From contig JACGWO010000010.1 in the NCBI GenBank assembly GCA_034509735.1, positions 8,755,193 through 8,819,192 on the forward strand: a stretch of 64,000 nt of DNA, written 5' to 3'. The notes below the pieces were generated by a model, which searched no databases, was not told the origin of the DNA, and saw only the letters and a program-made list of their open reading frames with translations. Below are positions 48,560 through 63,813 of the stretch, one piece after another. Every line of letters starts with the position of its first letter. Position 1 is the stretch's first letter. The DNA comes from Sesamum alatum (taxonomy: Eukaryota; Streptophyta; Magnoliopsida; Lamiales; Pedaliaceae). The translations under genes were made by a program, and so were the position numbers.

Positions 48560-51500
48560 TCATACAGAGAGCTATGAAGAAATGTTGCTCATGACTCAGG
48601 TTGGAAATGAACAACTCTAGATTGACGATTGGTTTTTGGACTCCGGCTGCAGCAATCATATGTGCAATGGAAAGGAGTATTTTGCAAACCTCAATGAGCA
48701 ATTTGTAGACAATGTGAAGCGGGCAATAACGCAATCTTGGTGGTGAATGGAAAAGAAAATGTGCGACTGCAAATTAACAATCAAATACAGGTATAACTGA
48801 AGTTTTTTATGTGCTTGATTTGAAAAATAATTTGCTAAGTCTTGGACAGCTTCAATAGAAGGGTTTAGCTGTTCTTATTCAACACAACAGTTGCAAGATT
48901 TATCATCCTGAAAGGGGTGTTATCATGAAATCTACGATGTCCTCCAATTGTATGTTCAAAATTGCAGCAGTGTCTCTAGCATCTGGTACAACTTGCTTCA
49001 ATACAATAACTGAAAGATGTTGGTCAATTAAGGCATTGCCGCGATGGTCATTTGAGTTTCAATGGACTCAACACCCTGCAGCAGAAAAAGATGCTTGTGG
49101 ATCTGCCACAGTTGATAAAACCATCAAGAGTGTGCAAGGAATGTCTATATGGGAAGCAACAACGAGATCTTTTCCCTAAGAAGAGTGCTTGGAGAGCTGA
49201 CTTGACGTCACAATTGATTCATTCTGATGTATGTGGTCCTATTCAACCAATTTCCAACAGCAATAAGAGGTACTTCATTTCTTTCATGATTGTACTAGAA
49301 AAACATGTATCTATTTTCTACATGATAAATCAGAAGTGTTTAAGTTCTTCAAAGAATTTATAGCCAAGACTGAACGTGAGACGGGCCTAAAAATTAAGGG
49401 TCTCCGAACAAATTGTGGAGGAGAATTCACTTCATCAGAATTCTCAGTTTTTTGTGCTGAAAAGGGAATAAAAAGGCAGCTCACTGGTCTGTACTCACAT
49501 CAACAAAATGGCGTCTTTGAGCGAAAGAATTGTACCATTATGAATATGGTTCGAAGCATGATGATCACTAAAAGTATCCCGAAGAACCTTTGGCCAGAAG
49601 CTGTCAATTGGCAGTTCATGTTCTCACAGAAGTTCCAACATTGGTGTGCAGAACAAGATACCAGAGGAAGCTTGGAGTGGGGTTAAACCTTCTGTTGGGT
49701 ATTTTAAAGTTTTTGGTTGTGTGGCTCATATGCATGTGGGACTTAACTCTCGAACTAAATTGGATAAATGTGTGTAACTCTTGTGTTCTATTGGGAGTTA
49801 GTGAGAATCAAAAGGCGTATCGACTCTTATAATCCCATGGATAAAAAAATATTTTAGTCAGGATGTTTGTATTTGAAGAGGATGGATGTTGGAACTGGGG
49901 AGAAGAATTCACAAGCTCTGTCTAATCCGAATTGGATTGGCAAATGACAATAAAACTGATGCTGGAAGTAATAATGATCCGGTGGAAGAAATGGAAGAAG
50001 AAGATGAAGAAGAAGGATCTGCCGAACAAGAGGAAGCTCGTGAAAAGCAACGTCCAAGAAGGCAACACACTTAGCCTTCTTGGATGAAAGATTATGTAAC
50101 AGGTGAAGCATTGTCTGATTTGATGGTTTTGAGTCAACATCTTACAGTCGGCAGTGAAAATGATCCTGTCCACTCATGAAGAAGCAGAAAAGAATCCTAT
50201 TTGGAGAAAAAGCCCTTGAAGGAAGAAATTGAAGCATACAGAAAGAAATGGATCGTGTTACTTACTGAGCTTTCAGATGGTGCTAGAAGATTGGGGTAAA
50301 GGGATCTTCATACTAAGCGTGATGAGAAAGAGATGTCAGTAAGCATAAAGCACGATTGATGGTTCGAGGATATACCAAGAATATGGAGTAGACTTACAAG
50401 GAAGTTATTCACCCCTGTACCACGCATGGAGACTATCCGATTGGTCATTGCTGTAGCTTACTCATCATGGAATGGTCCATCTACCAGTTGGACGAATTAA
50501 ATCTGCCAATTCTTGCATGGGGAATTAACTGAAGATGTCTTTATTGAACAACAACAAGGCTTCGAGAAAAAGGGAGAAGACAAAGTCTACAAGTTGAAAC
50601 GTGCTTATATATGGCTTAAACAAACCCCAGGCTTGGTACAGTTGTATTGAAAGCTATTTTCTGAGCCATGGATTTGCAAAAGCAAGTAGAACCTACTTTA
50701 TTCACTAAGGTGGGAGGAGACAATATTATGGTGGTAAGTTTATATGTGGATGACTTTAATTTATATAGGAATGATGATGGAGTTCAAGAAATCAATGAAG
50801 TTTAGAATTCGCTATGACTGACATGGGAAAAAATGAAATACTCTCAGTCTTGAAGCTACTCAAAAAGATGATTGATATATTTTTGTTGTCGAAAGAAGTA
50901 TGTAACAAATCTTCTAGAGAGATTTGGAATGAGCAACTCAAATTCTGCTCATAATCCGATGGTTCTAGGAAGTAAATTAGGCAGGGATGAAGATGGAAAA
51001 AATGTTGATAAAACACTTTACAAGCAGATGGTCGGCAATTTAATGTATGCAACTGCGACACGACCAGATATCATGTGCAGTGTGAGTCAAGTTAGTTGGT
51101 TCATGGAAGATCCAAAGGAGCTTCATTTTCAAGTAGTAAAGCGAATCATATGCTATCTTGAAGGAACTTGCGAATTTGGATTGTTTTATGAAAGAAATGG
51201 AGGAAAAGATCTCACTAGTTATACGGATAGTGACTATGCTAATGACATTGAAGGCAGAAAAAGCACATCAGGGTATGTTTTCATGATGAGTGAAGCTGCC
51301 ATCTCATGGACTTCGAAGAAGCAACCAGTGGTGAGTCTATCAACAACTGAAGCAGAATTTATAACAGCAGCTGCAAGTTCCTGTCAGGCTGTGTGGCTTA
51401 GACGAATACTTGAGGCAGTGGGAAGAAGTCAATCAAGCCCCACGGTTATCTACTGTGACAATTCTTCCATAAAGTTGTGAAAGAATCCTGTTATGCATGG

Positions 51501-51700
51501 GAGGAGTAAACACATTGACGTACGTTTTCATTTTCTAAGGGATCTTACAACGAATGAAACAATTGAGTTGCAACATTGTAGTTCACAAGAACAAGTAGCT
51601 GATGTCATGACAAAGCCACTCAAGTTGGAAGATTTTGTTCAAATGACAAGGAAGTTAGGAGTTTGTCGCAAATGTAAACTGGGAATATGTGTGATAATCA
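48560..51700 (+). pseudogene. Copia pol, broken
   Basis: Protease phrase WFLDSGCSNHMC (about 48630), pre-integrase region (about 49010-49160), integrase LIHSDVCGPI and TNCGGEFTSSEF (49210-49450), reverse transcriptase scraps including YVDDF (about 50745). The best-kept part is 50872-51480, with MVGNLMYATATRPDIMCSVS and the RNase H phrases YTDSDYANDIEGRKSTSGY and VSLSTTEAEF. A TGA at 51478 and then SKHIDVRFHFLRD and VADVMTKPL finish it. Not functional. Confidence 0.82.
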
Positions 51701-51715
51701 GTTTAAGGGTGGGAA

Positions 51716-51961
51716 TATTATATATGGTTGAATAAGTCTTCAGATATTACTAGAATATTGGAGGTTGTTAGCTTTGAATAAAGTCTCCTAGTTTTACTAG
51801 AGTTCTAGTTCTTTGATTTATGTTGAGTAGTTGCTGGAAATCAGCAAAATAATTTGGATTAGATATCTTCTGATTGTAAGCACTATATGTACCGCGTTTA
51901 CCACATGAATAAAAATCATTCTTCCTTCTTCAATACTTTAACAACTTTTTCCTTTATAACA
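51716..51961 (+). repeat. Copia 3' LTR
   Basis: 246 bp, collinear with 47452-47699 apart from a few substitutions and loss of one 'atat' unit. It is followed by the target duplication attta. Confidence 0.85.
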
Positions 51962-52163
51962 ATTTATGGGTTTGAAGTTCAACAAACTTGTGTGTATTTG
52001 TCTTATTTAATGTAAGTAATTTATTGTAATGGGTATTTGTCTTACTTAATATAAGTTTGTTGATCGAATTGATGTATTTATATGTGGTTTATTGTAATGC
52101 GAATAATGGATTTATGATCGAATAAAAAAATATCATTATGTCGTGCAATCCAACATATTCATG

Positions 52164-52474
52164 CACTAGAAGAAATTTAACATTTAATTATGATTAATTA
52201 CCATGATAATTAAAAATAAATAGCCGCAGTAAATAGTTATTAACAATGCTCACGTAATGGTTGTTGGCCGTGGTTTTTACGAGTGTAGCTAAAACATTAT
52301 CCATAGTAAAAACATTTGCTATAACTTATAGTCGTGGCAAAAATAGTTTTCATGGTGAATAATATAGGTTTTTGCAATGATTTTTGTTTAGACATGATTA
52401 ATAATAATTATTTATCATAGTTTTAGTCCATATCTAATAAAATTTGTAGTCAACAGTACATTTTTTTTTTCTAA
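52164..52474. mobile_element. CACTA-like end, interrupted on the right
   Basis: It begins cactagaagaaatt, close to the CACTA consensus, then shows repeated words ('catgattaataat', 'gtcgtggcaaaaa', 'ttggccgtgg') shared with 35340-35705. The repeat stops where the Helitron-like element at 52475 begins, suggesting that element landed in it or next to it. Confidence 0.45.
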
Positions 52475-53164
52475 TCTATATCTATACCTATATAAATGTG
52501 TGAATACTCAAGTTGTTTGTTCCCCATTGTGAAAAGAAAAATATACCCTCATTTAAATATTATTAATTATTTATTATAGATTCTGGAATTTTTAATAATT
52601 TAGAATTCTAAATATTCTAAACCTCCACCATATAAATTTAGGATAAAAAACCAAAATCGTGAATCATGAATGAATCCAATTACGCAGAATTTTAATAACC
52701 TGCTTCTAATCGTGAATCATGAATGAGCCTAATTACACAGGTATATCACACATTAAATTTTATAGAAAAAATTATATTATAAAATTAGTTATAGAAAAAA
52801 TAAAATTCTATAAGAAAAATATTTAAGAGTTTTAATTGCTCTAAACTACTTAGGAATAACATATTCAAAAAAAAAATTAATATGCCCAATAATAGTTCAA
52901 CACAATTACTTTGCTAGAAGAAATCTTAATTATATTAAGAACCTTTTTAATTTACCATGATACATTAAAATTTAAAATAAACTACACATAAATAATATAT
53001 AAAATGTGACATAAAAATTTTGACAATACAAGTATTACAATAACAAATGCGACATAAAAAATTAAGTTGTAACATAATATATTATTGAATAAGAAATAGA
53101 TTATACCAATCGGTGCATATGAAAATAATATTAAGAAGTTAAACTAAAATTATATAGAATTAAA

Positions 53165-53521
53165 ATTTCAATATAAAGGCAAAAAATGAAATTTTATACA
53201 ATAATATTTCAAATTTTAGATGGTAATAAAGCATGTAAATAATACTTTAAAAATATTTTGATGCTGAAATATAATTAATATTAGGATCTTACAATACAAA
53301 ATATTGGTAATATTGTCCAATTAAATTATATTTTTTATAATAATAGTCAATAAATAATTAGTTTGTAATCATTTATTAAAAATAAATTAGAAAGCAACGA
53401 CATTCAAAATATAGTAAAAGAAAACATATTACATACACAGACATAATATAGCAATAGCAAAGAGTCACAATAAAACCTACGAATAAAAATTGATTAATTT
53501 TATTAAAATAAAATTTCTTCT
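53165..53521 (+). repeat. Direct repeat copy 1 inside the Helitron-like element
   Basis: Shares with 54466-54850 the ordered phrases 'taataaagcatgtaaataat', 'gatcttacaatacaaa', 'agtcaataaataattagttt' and 'acattcaaa.atagta', with many differences, so the duplication is old. Confidence 0.7.
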
Positions 53522-54465
53522 AAAAATCGAATAACGATTAAGTATCAAAATTGAATTACAAATAAAAATTATCAATCTGATTGCAGTGCTATTGAAAATT
53601 TAAAAAAGAGCTAACTAATTGATTTTATTTCAATATCAATAGGCTAAAAACACCATCCCCACCCCCACCCCCCGGCACCCCCAAGACATTGACATTGAAG
53701 AAGAGTATAAATAATAATATAATTTAATTTAAGACCTTATCTTATTGAGTAGTAAATTAACTATATAACATAATTGTAGGTCCTAACGAAACATATATAA
53801 CTATTTTTATGCTTTAAAAGGTGCATAAAAATTGTAACATTTAGTCCCCCTGTATTATTATACACTTAGCGCCCACATGTCATTTTTTTAATATCCAGAG
53901 GGAATGGTGTTATAGAACCAAAATTGCTAATTTTTAATATTTACGGGACCAAAAGTGAGAATCACAAAATCAATGGACCAAATAAAAATGGAAAGGACCT
54001 AAGTTATGAAATGAAAAATGCTATTTCCCCTTATGAAAATAAGAAAAGTGAAATGATGAGTAAACATTAATTCAATAACAATTAAAAGCATAACATTTTA
54101 AAATAATTATATACTAACACATTAGTACAATTTATATTTTCATATTAAGAAAATTAATAAATTTTAGATAAACTTAGTACAATAAAATAATAAATAAAAC
54201 TAAGTTTATTATGATGAAATTAGAAAAACAAAGATGATAAATAAATAAGTCAATGAGATTAATATATTTTTTAGTAATAAATTTATAAAAATAACTTAAG
54301 TTTAAAAAGCATGAGTACTTAAGAAAATAAAAATTGATATATGAATAGAATATTATTAAATTGAAATTGCTTATGAAAATTCAACTATTGAGTGAATCTC
54401 TTAGCACTTTATTTTTTTACCATTAGATAATCCAAATGTTTTAGTTTTACATCTATTGTTTTTTT

Positions 54466-54850
54466 TATATAGGTGAAAAATAAAATTTTATATAATAATA
54501 TTTTAAAATTTAGAAGCTAATAAAGCATGTAAATAATGCTTTGAAAATATAAAAAGGTTGATACTGAAATATGATTAACATACATTATAAGATCTTACAA
54601 TACAAATATCGGTACTATGGTCCAATTTAATTATAGTTTTATAACAATAGTCAATAAATAATTAGTTTGTAATAGTGTCAATAAATTAAAAATAAATGAC
54701 ATTCAAATATAGTAGTAAAAAGAAACATACAACACACACATACAAAATGTAACAAAAAATAAAATAAAATTAAACAACAGAAAATAGGCATAATAAAATC
54801 TACAAATAAAATTGATCAATTTATGTTATTAAATTGGGATTTCTTTTATC
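54466..54850 (+). repeat. Direct repeat copy 2 inside the Helitron-like element
   Basis: Second copy of 53165-53521, 1.3 kb downstream in the same orientation. It may mark a nested relative of the element rather than a simple duplication. Confidence 0.7.
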
Positions 54851-55226
54851 CAAGATAACGAACTTCGACTAATTATTTTATTTTAATATTAATTTTTCGC
54901 ATATCATTATTTTATATTTTCATATTAATTGGTTTGATACATAATAATGAAATAATTATTAGTGAATATACGAAATATAAAAATTAAATTTTGGGGAATA
55001 TCTTTTTATTCAATAATACCAATTAACTTTAGAAAGTGTACAAATAATAGAATTGAATAACTTTTGTATCAATTTAATAATTATTATCAATTTGTTTGAA
55101 AATACAATTATATAATACTAATGTTTCAATGACAAAAATATGAATAATATCAAGAATTTATCATAAATGATATATTTACTTCTAAAAATATATTTGTACA
55201 CGTACATCGCACGTCATGCTTTCTAG

Positions 55227-56465
55227 TGATTTAAAAAACATGTTTACGAATGAAGAAGAACAAAATGTATCTTTTATCATTTTTGAAATACGTCAACTTT
55301 TTTTACTAACATTATATCATTAACGAAATTTTATAAGTTAATTGTCACCCAAAGGAAACTATATATCCTTAAAGAATATAAAATATATTAAGCTTAATAA
55401 CTAAAAATTATTTGCCTATAGAATGAATCATTTTGATCCTAATGTATTTCTTTTTATTTATTCATAATTTCCTATTATAAAGATTGAAATATTTATTCTT
55501 CTTTAGATATTATATGTAAATATAATATTAAAAAAAAAGTCGTGGCACGCATTCATTTTACTAATTTTTTTAAATACTTTAAATACACTCAAATTATTAC
55601 ATCATCAAAAACATACGTAATATTTACAAAATACCTCATCAGGTCGGCTCTTCTAATTATAAGAAAGAAAAAAACCACTTAATATCAATCTTAAAAGATC
55701 AAAAACACCCAAGCAAAGAATAAATTCCAAAATTTAATAATCTAATTATTCACCCCAAGCAACTTGTTACAATATACTCCATCAAAAACAATAAAAAATA
55801 AAAAGAACAAAATGGGGCGGGGGGGGGAGGATTTTATTACACACGATAACAAATTCCATGGATTATTATTTTGTTTTTTTCTCTGGGAAAGATCAAAATT
55901 ATTTCTCCAACTCCCTTCAAAAACTCGAATATGTGACTTATTTTCTTACAGGAATACAGTGCTACTATTGGGCTACTTAATCGCCCCCCACTACAATTTT
56001 TTTTTAATCATTCCATACACTATAAATTATCACGACTTAAAACCTGTAGTAAATCAATACTATCTATCATGGTAAGATAAAAATTGATGCAAAAACTTTA
56101 GTTTTGACCACGATTATCAACATATCGCTATGATTTTACTTATGATCAAAATATTTTCTATATTTTTTAGTTATTGCAAATATTTTGGTGCTGCTTGAAA
56201 AAACAATGACTAAAAGATATTATACAACCATAATTAATTAGCATTCGCAGCAATCTTTTACTTTTAATTTAGTGACATAGAGGGGTATTTCTCTATACTT
56301 ATTCACTTTATTGAGGGATGGGATTGATGCGATTGAAAAGCAAGTAAAATGGGAGGATTCTCTTAAAGTCAAATGGACCCTCTTTTGGACAAAAAAATTC
56401 AAAGGAGTCCCAACTTTTTTTCCCATGGAATTTGTACCATACACTCATTTTCTGCCTTCTCCATC
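55227..56465. other. Intergenic DNA upstream of the E2 gene
   Basis: AT-rich. The block 56020-56285 shares words with the CACTA-like remnants ('cacgacttaaaacctgtagt', 'gaccacgattatcaa'). A G run at 55817-55828 is isolated. The frame at 55764-56075 has no recognisable domain and is probably chance. Confidence 0.4.
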
Positions 56466-56473
56466 TATAAATA
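56466..56473 (+). promoter_or_regulatory. TATA box of the E2 gene
   Basis: tataaata lies about 130 bp before the ATG, followed by a pyrimidine-rich leader 'cactcctctatatatcc'. This is the usual distance for a plant TATA with a leader of about 95 nt. Confidence 0.6.
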
Positions 56474-56594
56474 AAGCTTGTTTTCATCACTCCTCTATAT
56501 ATCCATAGGTTTTATATAGTTCCTATTTAGCAAATTAAGTAGTGTTTATTGCCCTCTAAAAGCTTGTGTTACGATCCATCCATCGATATAACTA

Positions 56595-59929
<3,335 letters not shown>

Positions 59930-60221
59930 GATTTTTCTCCAAATCAATCAAAGTTGCTAATAATGATAAGTAATAACCATATGTTATTTTGTTGAGTGCT
60001 TCATGTATGTATGTATCTATACTGGATTCATAATTCTTAATTGCAAAGTTGATATATATGCCTCTGCTTTAATTTGTTGGAATCTTTGGGAGGACAAATG
60101 TATAAAAGGATGGCTATTATGCATGTATTTTTACTTTTATTTTGTGGCTTCACTTTGTGCAATTAATGTTCAACTTATATCCTTTATTTTGAGAAAACTA
60201 AGAAGCCACATGGTAAGTCTC
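59930..60221. other. E2 3' untranslated region and downstream DNA
   Basis: AT-rich DNA following the E2 stop codon, probably containing its 3' untranslated region. No other feature seen. Confidence 0.4.
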
Positions 60222-61320
60222 AATGGGCTTTAACGCAACGGAAAATTACTCACGTCCATTGTGCCGGTGTAGTTTACTGCAAGCTAGTTAGTCTTAACAC
60301 ACATTCTCACTTGTGTATGCACGGGCGGAGCTAAGCGCCGTCGAGCCCTAGCGGCCGACAGGGCTTGGCTCTGGCGTGGAGCTATTAGCCTATCAAGTTC
60401 TAGGCTTGCACTTGTTTTGTCTATTTAAAAAAATTAATGATTAACATTCAAATTAACTTGTTTGACAATAAATTTTTTCAACATTCTCATTTTTAGTTTC
60501 TCTTAATTAATTAGAACCGCACACTTTTCACTTAACCAAGAAGAACAAATTGCTATCTTATGATTTTTTTTAACACAATGTTATAATTTTTTTTCCAAAA
60601 TTTATCTTGCTTTTAAGTTTTCTTATTCAATTATATATTTTGATTTTTGATCAATTTGTTTCTTTTGATAGTTAATTCTGTTTAATTTATTAGATAAAAT
60701 AAATTTTAATTTCTTTAGATTATTTTTTCGGTTCTTGTAGAGAGAGTGCCCAAAAGAATGTACGAATTGATCGTAAAAACATTATCATTTATGCCGATTT
60801 TTTCATGTTCATTATTAGAATTTTTAAATTAGTTGTTTATATTTTATTTGGTAACTTTTTATTCAAGCCAAATAAATGTAAGTTTTAATCTTCAAATAAT
60901 GGATAAATTTATTATTAAGATACCACGAAATTTGTTACTTGTAAATTTTAACCCACCCCGTGTTGGGATAAGGTTATAAGAATTAATTGCATTTATATCA
61001 TTTTATTTATTTAATTTGTTATGATTATTATAGTAATTCATTTGTTTTATGAATTTAATATTTTATTAAATTAAATTAATTAATTAAATTTTGATAAGGC
61101 TAAGTTGATGTTCTGGCTTCGCCACGTGTGTATGTGTGGAGAGTTTGAACAAAAATCACCTATACAATGTATGCAAGCAACAATATCCAAGAATTCAAGC
61201 AACACAGTAATTACGGGCAAATGCCCAACCTTATATTTTTATTCCTCGATTCCAAAATTCAAGGAACAGACTTTCACATACTGAACCCTCATTTAGTCCT
61301 CACAAAAAAAGTAAAACTCA
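60222..61320 (-). repeat. Left (3') LTR of the minus-strand gypsy element, interrupted
   Basis: 'gcaacggaaaattactcacg', 'caagctagttagtcttaaca' and 'acattctcacttgtgtatg' before the insertion, and 'gtggagagtttgaa' to 'ttcaagcaacacagtaatta' after it, match 63830-64000 in order. Its outer end before 60222 is lost, and its inner end cannot be fixed because the right copy runs out of the window. Confidence 0.6.
60320..61126. mobile_element. hAT-like non-autonomous insertion within the LTR
   Basis: It interrupts homology to the other LTR exactly between two copies of the 8-mer tgtgtatg (60312-60319 and 61127-61134), the duplication size of hAT elements. The ends cacgggcggagc and gcttcgccacg are imperfect inverted repeats of the 'gggcggagc' type. 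The 807-bp interior is AT-rich and non-coding. Confidence 0.65.
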
Positions 61321-62440
61321 ATACAAAAACATAAAATACAACATGCAGTTGACATCCCTAATTCCTAGGAATAAACTACCCTAGAAACTGTCAATAACTG
61401 ACCCACATTTATGGACATGTTTGCAGTCACTTTCTGCCATGTACGCAATCGGTTTTCTATCCCTCAACTGCCTATCACATGCTTCCGTCATGCCATCTTC
61501 TTTAGCCCATGCAACCAATTACCAAGATTTTACCACTATCAATAATCGCCTTGACTTGCCGGTAATGTGCGGACGTCGTTAGGCCATTCGCGTGCATCGT
61601 CTGTCGACCTGTCGAGTAATCCTGCACATCGGGTGCAATCTGTGCGCACTGCCTATCAATTTATAGAAGGATGCCGCACGCAAGGTGTTGCCTGTGCACC
61701 GTCCCCGCACATAGGCACCCAACTCGCCCATGCGGGCACATCATGAGCATCTGCCTATTGACTCTCACTAAGTCCCGTACACATGCCTGAATGCTGCGTA
61801 GACACAAGCCCGCAAAGCCCACAATATGCTGATAATTGGCTATTTGACGCCCCAAATGCGCCTAAAGCCTACACGTCCACCCTCTATGCAACAAATTGTG
61901 CATCATCACCTAATATTCCTCAACTAGCCAATATGTACCATGTGTTGTCCACCAATCCGGTGTCATGGCACCAACACACGCATATGCCATGTGTCGTCCC
62001 CTTCCAACACTCACTGCTGAGTCTACCGCATTAGACCGAACATATTCAAGGGGGTAACATACCTTCCCCACCAACTGATGGCAATGCCCTTATCGATACA
62101 AGTTCTCCTTCCTTCCACGTTGAAGTACTTCCCATCAGCGCTTGCTTCCAGCCACAAGCACTGTCGGACTGTCCAGCCTCGCGACCATCATTTTTATCAA
62201 TGATTCCATACTCGTCTTTTTCCCCAGCTCAGCTCCACATATATTTGTACCTTAGCCCATCTTTTGGTCATCTCCTTTTGCATCCTCTTAATGTCCAAAA
62301 CCTGGCTATACGAGTAGAATGTGACCATCCCTATGATGGACTACATTTCGACGACCCTGCCTCAACCACCTTTGAATTCTTTTCTGCCTTAGTGTCCCCT
62401 TTGCTAAACTCCACCTTCACAAACGTAGGATGGCTACCAC
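61321..62440 (-). other. Gypsy interior without recognisable pol
   Basis: GC-richer than the host DNA, like the rest of this element. On the minus strand 62440-62200 reads as the linker after protease, including TFVKVE.SKGDTKAEK. Nothing resembling the reverse transcriptase active site was found on either strand. Open frames at 61661-61855 and 61783-62034 have no recognisable domain. Confidence 0.4.
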
Positions 62441-62640
62441 CTGCAATGCTACTTAACCAAGGAAGTATTCCACTTTAGCTAAAATAAAGAAATCATTACC
62501 CAAAATAACATCAAAGTCATCCAACAAACTCACCATTACGTCACACTTCCCCTGCCACGGTCCTATCCTCATATCTGTGTTAGCAACCCCGCTTACTGGA
62601 ACTGCTTTTGGAATTGACAGCCTTAACCCAACTATCACAA
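62441..62640 (-). pseudogene. Gypsy protease remnant
   Basis: The minus-strand frame ends FDVILGNDFFILAKVEYFLG, the conserved back half of the gypsy aspartic protease (D-V-I-L-G-x-D). The preceding GPWQGKCDVMVSLLDDF also fits the family. The active-site half is not recognisable in frame. Confidence 0.65.
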
Positions 62641-62724
62641 GGTTTAATGTCCAACCCCGACTTTTGAATGTTCCGGTTAGAAATAAAGTTGTGCGTGGCG
62701 TCCGTGTCCACTATTTCTTTACAT

Positions 62725-63780
62725 CTTACCGTTAATTAGGCCTATCACCATCATCAGACCCTTGTTGCATGATTTCCCACATGCACGAGATTCTGCTTGC
62801 ATTCCAGTCAGCATTTGCATTGCCCCAACCTGAGTTCAGGCAATCCCAGATCCGGTGTTCAGTACTCCCATAAACGAAACAACCAGCCCTCAACCTATCT
62901 GCCACCACACGAGGCTCAAAAGTTTCAGTCACCACTTTCTTAGATCTCTCCTTCTTCTTGAACTTCTTACCGAACTTCTCCTTGTTGTTCCTTATATCAT
63001 CCTTCCCCTGATTGAGGTCATTCATGACTCTAAAGTCCACTAAACGATCGATTGCAACGGTGGAAAATCTTGACACCTTGCCTGTGCAATTCCGTTTATA
63101 CCCAAGGTTGTAATCCAACCATAAATTTGAACAAATTGTCCTCCTCAGACATATCCCTCACATCCAACATTAGTGAGCCAAATTCCTTGACAAACTTGTA
63201 AATGGTCCCTATGTGCCTCAAGTTTCATAGGGAATCCTGGAAACCTCAGCACCTCCTAGGTCTCAATCAGCTCTTAGTTTGCACTGGCAATGCTAATCGG
63301 GAAAGCCACCACAACTTGGCATCCTCGGTGAGAGACATACTTGGTATAGAGACTTTTTCGGCATCCAGCACCCTTGCCGCATAAAAATCTGCCTCCATGT
63401 CCTACAATAAGTTCTTAATTCTTTGGCGCCCCTATCACCCAAAGGGTTTGGGATCCGGGACTCGAACCTTCAACGTAATGGTACTCACGTCTGTACCACT
63501 GCCCACAACAACCTTCTTTACCATATTCAGTTTTGTATTCAAGGCCCCAAACTTCATCTCAACAATGTCTGTAAAGCACCTAGCATCCTCAGCCATTGAC
63601 ACTGTCCTTTCCTCCACGAACTACAACAACCTTCGACCGTCGTATTCTGTTGAATCAGGCACACTGTAGGGAGCTCCTACGGCCGACCCACAAGTTCTTC
63701 TATTTGCTGCAATCTCGCCCCCATGGCGCCTAAACAATTCCCAATCCCTATTTGGTATCCCATGCCAAACAATCGCCAAT
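62725..63780 (-). pseudogene. Gypsy gag remnant
   Basis: Reading leftward from about 63770: MGYQIGIGNCLGAMGARLQQ, then at 63617 MEERTVSMAEDARCFTDIVE. Near 63118 come KKFKKKERSK and a knuckle-like CFVYGSTEHRIWDC, where the second Cys of CX2CX4HX4C is Gly. These match the order of Reina-like gag in plants. Several stops and shifts separate the parts. Confidence 0.6.
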
Positions 63781-63796
63781 TCAGAGCCTTTCCAAC

Positions 63797-63813
63797 TAGG
63801 CTCTGATATAAAC
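63797..63813 (-). other. PBS of the minus-strand gypsy element
   Basis: On the minus strand tatcagagcc follows the LTR end (cctgtgaca) after a few bases, matching the tRNA-Met primer type. Confidence 0.6.

Larger units (their letters stand above)
47452..51961 (+). mobile_element. Decayed Ty1/copia retrotransposon, short LTRs
   Basis: LTRs of 248 and 246 bp (47452-47699, 51716-51961) are nearly identical and end ctttataaca. They start TATTA rather than TG. The 5-bp duplication attta (47447-47451 and 51962-51966) is perfect. The interior has a tRNA-Met PBS, gag with zinc knuckle, protease, integrase, reverse transcriptase and RNase H in copia order, with many stops and shifts. The purine tract is 'aagggtggga' before 51716. 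Confidence 0.88.
52475..55226 (+). mobile_element. Helitron-like element with internal duplication
   Basis: The left end is TCTATATCTATACCTATATAAA after an A (a second candidate TC start is 52481). The right end is an imperfect hairpin acgtac-atc-gcacgt, then catgctttCTAG (55223-55226) before T. These are Helitron signals, although the hairpin has one mismatch. The 2.75 kb interior is AT-rich, with a 330-380 bp direct repeat and no Rep/helicase, so it would be non-autonomous. Confidence 0.55.

Noticed and set aside
55764..56075. 103-codon open frame upstream of the E2 gene
   Set aside because: It spans a G run and repeat-like DNA, has no domain, and does not resemble any splice partner of the E2 gene.
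62200..62478. Plus-strand open frame in the gypsy region
   Set aside because: It is the reverse-strand shadow of the minus-strand protease and linker remnants.
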